This document shows positions 62,451 to 64,000 of a stretch of DNA of 64,000 nt, one piece after another. Numbering within the stretch: the stretch's first letter is position 1; every line of letters starts with the position of its first letter. The stretch is from Mycteria americana (Eukaryota > Chordata > Aves > Ciconiiformes > Ciconiidae): contig NC_134382.1 of the NCBI RefSeq assembly GCF_035582795.1, positions 11,648,001 to 11,712,000 of the forward strand. The letters run 5' to 3'. The translations under genes were made by a program, and so were the position numbers. The notes below the pieces were generated by a model. It had not been told where the DNA came from. It did no database searches and saw only the letters and a program-made list of their open reading frames with translations.

Positions 62451-64000
62451 TTAACTATTAAAAAACATGTCTTTTTTTCTCTGTGCACAAAACAGTGATG
62501 GTATTTGCTGAACTAGCTTGCTAATTAGTTAATTGTTTCAGTAGCACTTGCCTGTCTCCCTTTTCCTAGAGGGATGATCTGTCCTGTCTTGGAAGCAAGA
62601 GAATGTCCCAGTCTCTGATGCTTTTGCTGATTTTTCTGCTTAACTTGCGGTAAGTCAGTTCAACTTGGACATGTACCTCTTGAGCCTTACCTGGTACTGT
62701 GTGTAGGTATTGTCAGCAGTGAGGGCAGGGGAGGGCAAAATTTGGCAGAATATTGACCTGTTTACTCCTCCATATAAAAGGAAGCGTTTTTGCAAGTTTG
62801 ACAAGTGAATTGTGAAGTTGACTGTGATTACACCCCAGAGGAGGCTCTAGCTAACGCACACATCAGCAAAGCATAAGTCCTGGGCAACTTGATTCCTACC
62901 CCCAAAAAACCCCAACCAATCAAACAAAAACCCCTCCACTAAGCTGCTTGTTTTGTGCAGGATGCTAATTTTGAGTACTTCCCCCCTCTGTTTGGTATGT
63001 GATAGTTAGGACCACTGACAGCAAAGGTTTGTCTCCAGCTCCTGAGCAAACCTTCCCCGCTTCCCCCTCCCTGCCCTCTCTGCAGTTGAATTCTGCCAGC
63101 TCCTGAGGGCAGGACCATCCTTCTGTGAAGTCTAGAGCTGGAGACAGGGCTCTTGCCCAACCTTTCTCCGGCTTGGTGCCCAGCTGTGGCTCCTCCAGTT
63201 AATGGTTTAGGTGGGCCTGGCAGTGATGGGGTGGGGTGGTGGGGAAGAGGAGGCTGGCTGCAGCGCTCTCTCTTTGGAGGGCTCATTGGTGAGCTAAACA
63301 GCTGCTCCTGAGCTGGTGCCTAACAGCTTGTGTATCAAGTGGTGGTGTTCTCTGGTTCCCAGTCAACAAAGACTTTGGTAGGGTTTTTCTTTGTGTGCCC
63401 TTTGGCTGAGGGCAAGGACTCCACTGATGAGAGGGGGCTGAGAGTTTTTGAACACAGGAGATATCCTCAATGGAGGATATTCTATTGTTTTTCTTGAGCT
63501 GGGGTTAGTTTTGCCTTGTCTTTGTCTCTCTTGCTATTCCCCTGTCACTTCTACAATACGTTCCCAACTGTACCTTCTACAGGCCCTGTGCTCTCCCCAA
63601 GGTGTTGATATTGTACCTGCACATGAGGATTTGACAAGGAGTTGTTGGAGTGACAAAAAGTGCTGATAGGTCAAAGCTGCAGTGAGAAAAGTAATTGTTC
63701 AGAGACCTTGTCTCAAGCCACCCATAGGCAGTGTAACTGACTGCATGGACTACCACCTGTGGTAGACTGCAGCTGTCTCAACTATTTTAATGACAGGGGG
63801 TGGGGGAAATACGTTCAGGAGGGGTTTTGTTTGGGTTAAAGCTTTGCTCTCTCTGTTTTTCACCTAGTTGAAAGCATCTACAGTACTGCTGCCAAAGGAA
63901 TGCTAGCAAGAGCCAGCCTGGCTGGGAGGGCCCCTTGCCTTGAAACCATGAATCACTGCTGATAGCTTCTCAACTTGTTAGACCTGAGGGTAAAGGTCTG
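62451..64000 (+). other. Unassigned 3' end of the window with one exon-like segment (62570-62649)
   Basis: The segment 62570-62649 has a strong acceptor (CTCCCTTTTCCTAG) and a consensus donor (GCG/GTAAGT). It is open in a frame ending in a leucine-rich MLLLIFLLNL stretch, in phase with 61220-61310. No further exon joins it within the window. Nothing else was recognised to position 64000. Confidence 0.3.

Overview
The window is nuclear DNA from a bird. The evidence is a vertebrate exon-intron gene encoding an SLC45A1 orthologue, a 5'-truncated CR1 LINE ending in the usual ATTCTATGAT-type tail, three solo LTRs of a family common in bird genomes, very short GC-rich introns, and gamma-type endogenous retrovirus debris. 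Apart from LINE and ERV remnants, open frames longer than one exon are mostly artefacts of GC-rich or tandemly repeated DNA, so genes were found by splice signals, reading phase and similarity to remembered proteins.

Layout. 1-4.05 kb: no gene seen. 4.05-4.5 kb: CpG island, probable SLC45A1 promoter and non-coding exon. 7.36-15.25 kb: SLC45A1 (+), eight coding exons that join into a 759-codon frame. 15.26-16.56 kb: probable 3' UTR. 16.6-22.0 kb: AT-rich intergenic DNA. 22.03-22.7 kb: MRPS16 (-), three coding exons, with a shared GC-rich promoter. 22.9-24.36 kb: a spliced, polyadenylated non-coding-looking unit leaving that promoter on the + strand.

From 24.4 kb to the end the DNA is a mosaic of large duplicated blocks. 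Block A (about 24.7-30.0 kb) recurs as B (46.6-49.93 kb) and, in part, as C (59.25-60.77 kb). Block E1 (about 30.0-38.18 kb) recurs as E2 (53.66-59.22 kb). A, B and C are CpG-rich promoter modules, with ZNF143/THAP11-type motifs in A and B. They are followed by long pyrimidine-rich minisatellite 'introns', and in A and B by a terminal exon. E1 carries an unrecognised multi-exon gene: nine consecutive exons with good splice sites join in phase into about 303 codons ending in a stop. E2 carries the same gene with a lost acceptor, a nonsense codon and a lost donor, so it is probably a pseudogene.

In E1 one intron holds a 22-unit, about 78-bp minisatellite with NRF1-type palindromes, organised as an 11-unit (about 860 bp) higher-order repeat. 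E2 has about one unit at the same place. E1 ends in a retroviral-type LTR followed by a broken gag-pro remnant (38.2-40.4 kb). Three solo LTRs lie at 42.54, 51.99 and 52.99 kb, and a CR1 at 61.75 kb.

Two points deserve most attention: the unrecognised duplicated gene with its intronic NRF1-motif repeat, and the repeated promoter/pyrimidine-intron modules. No sequence search could be run, so family names rest on remembered proteins and repeats.
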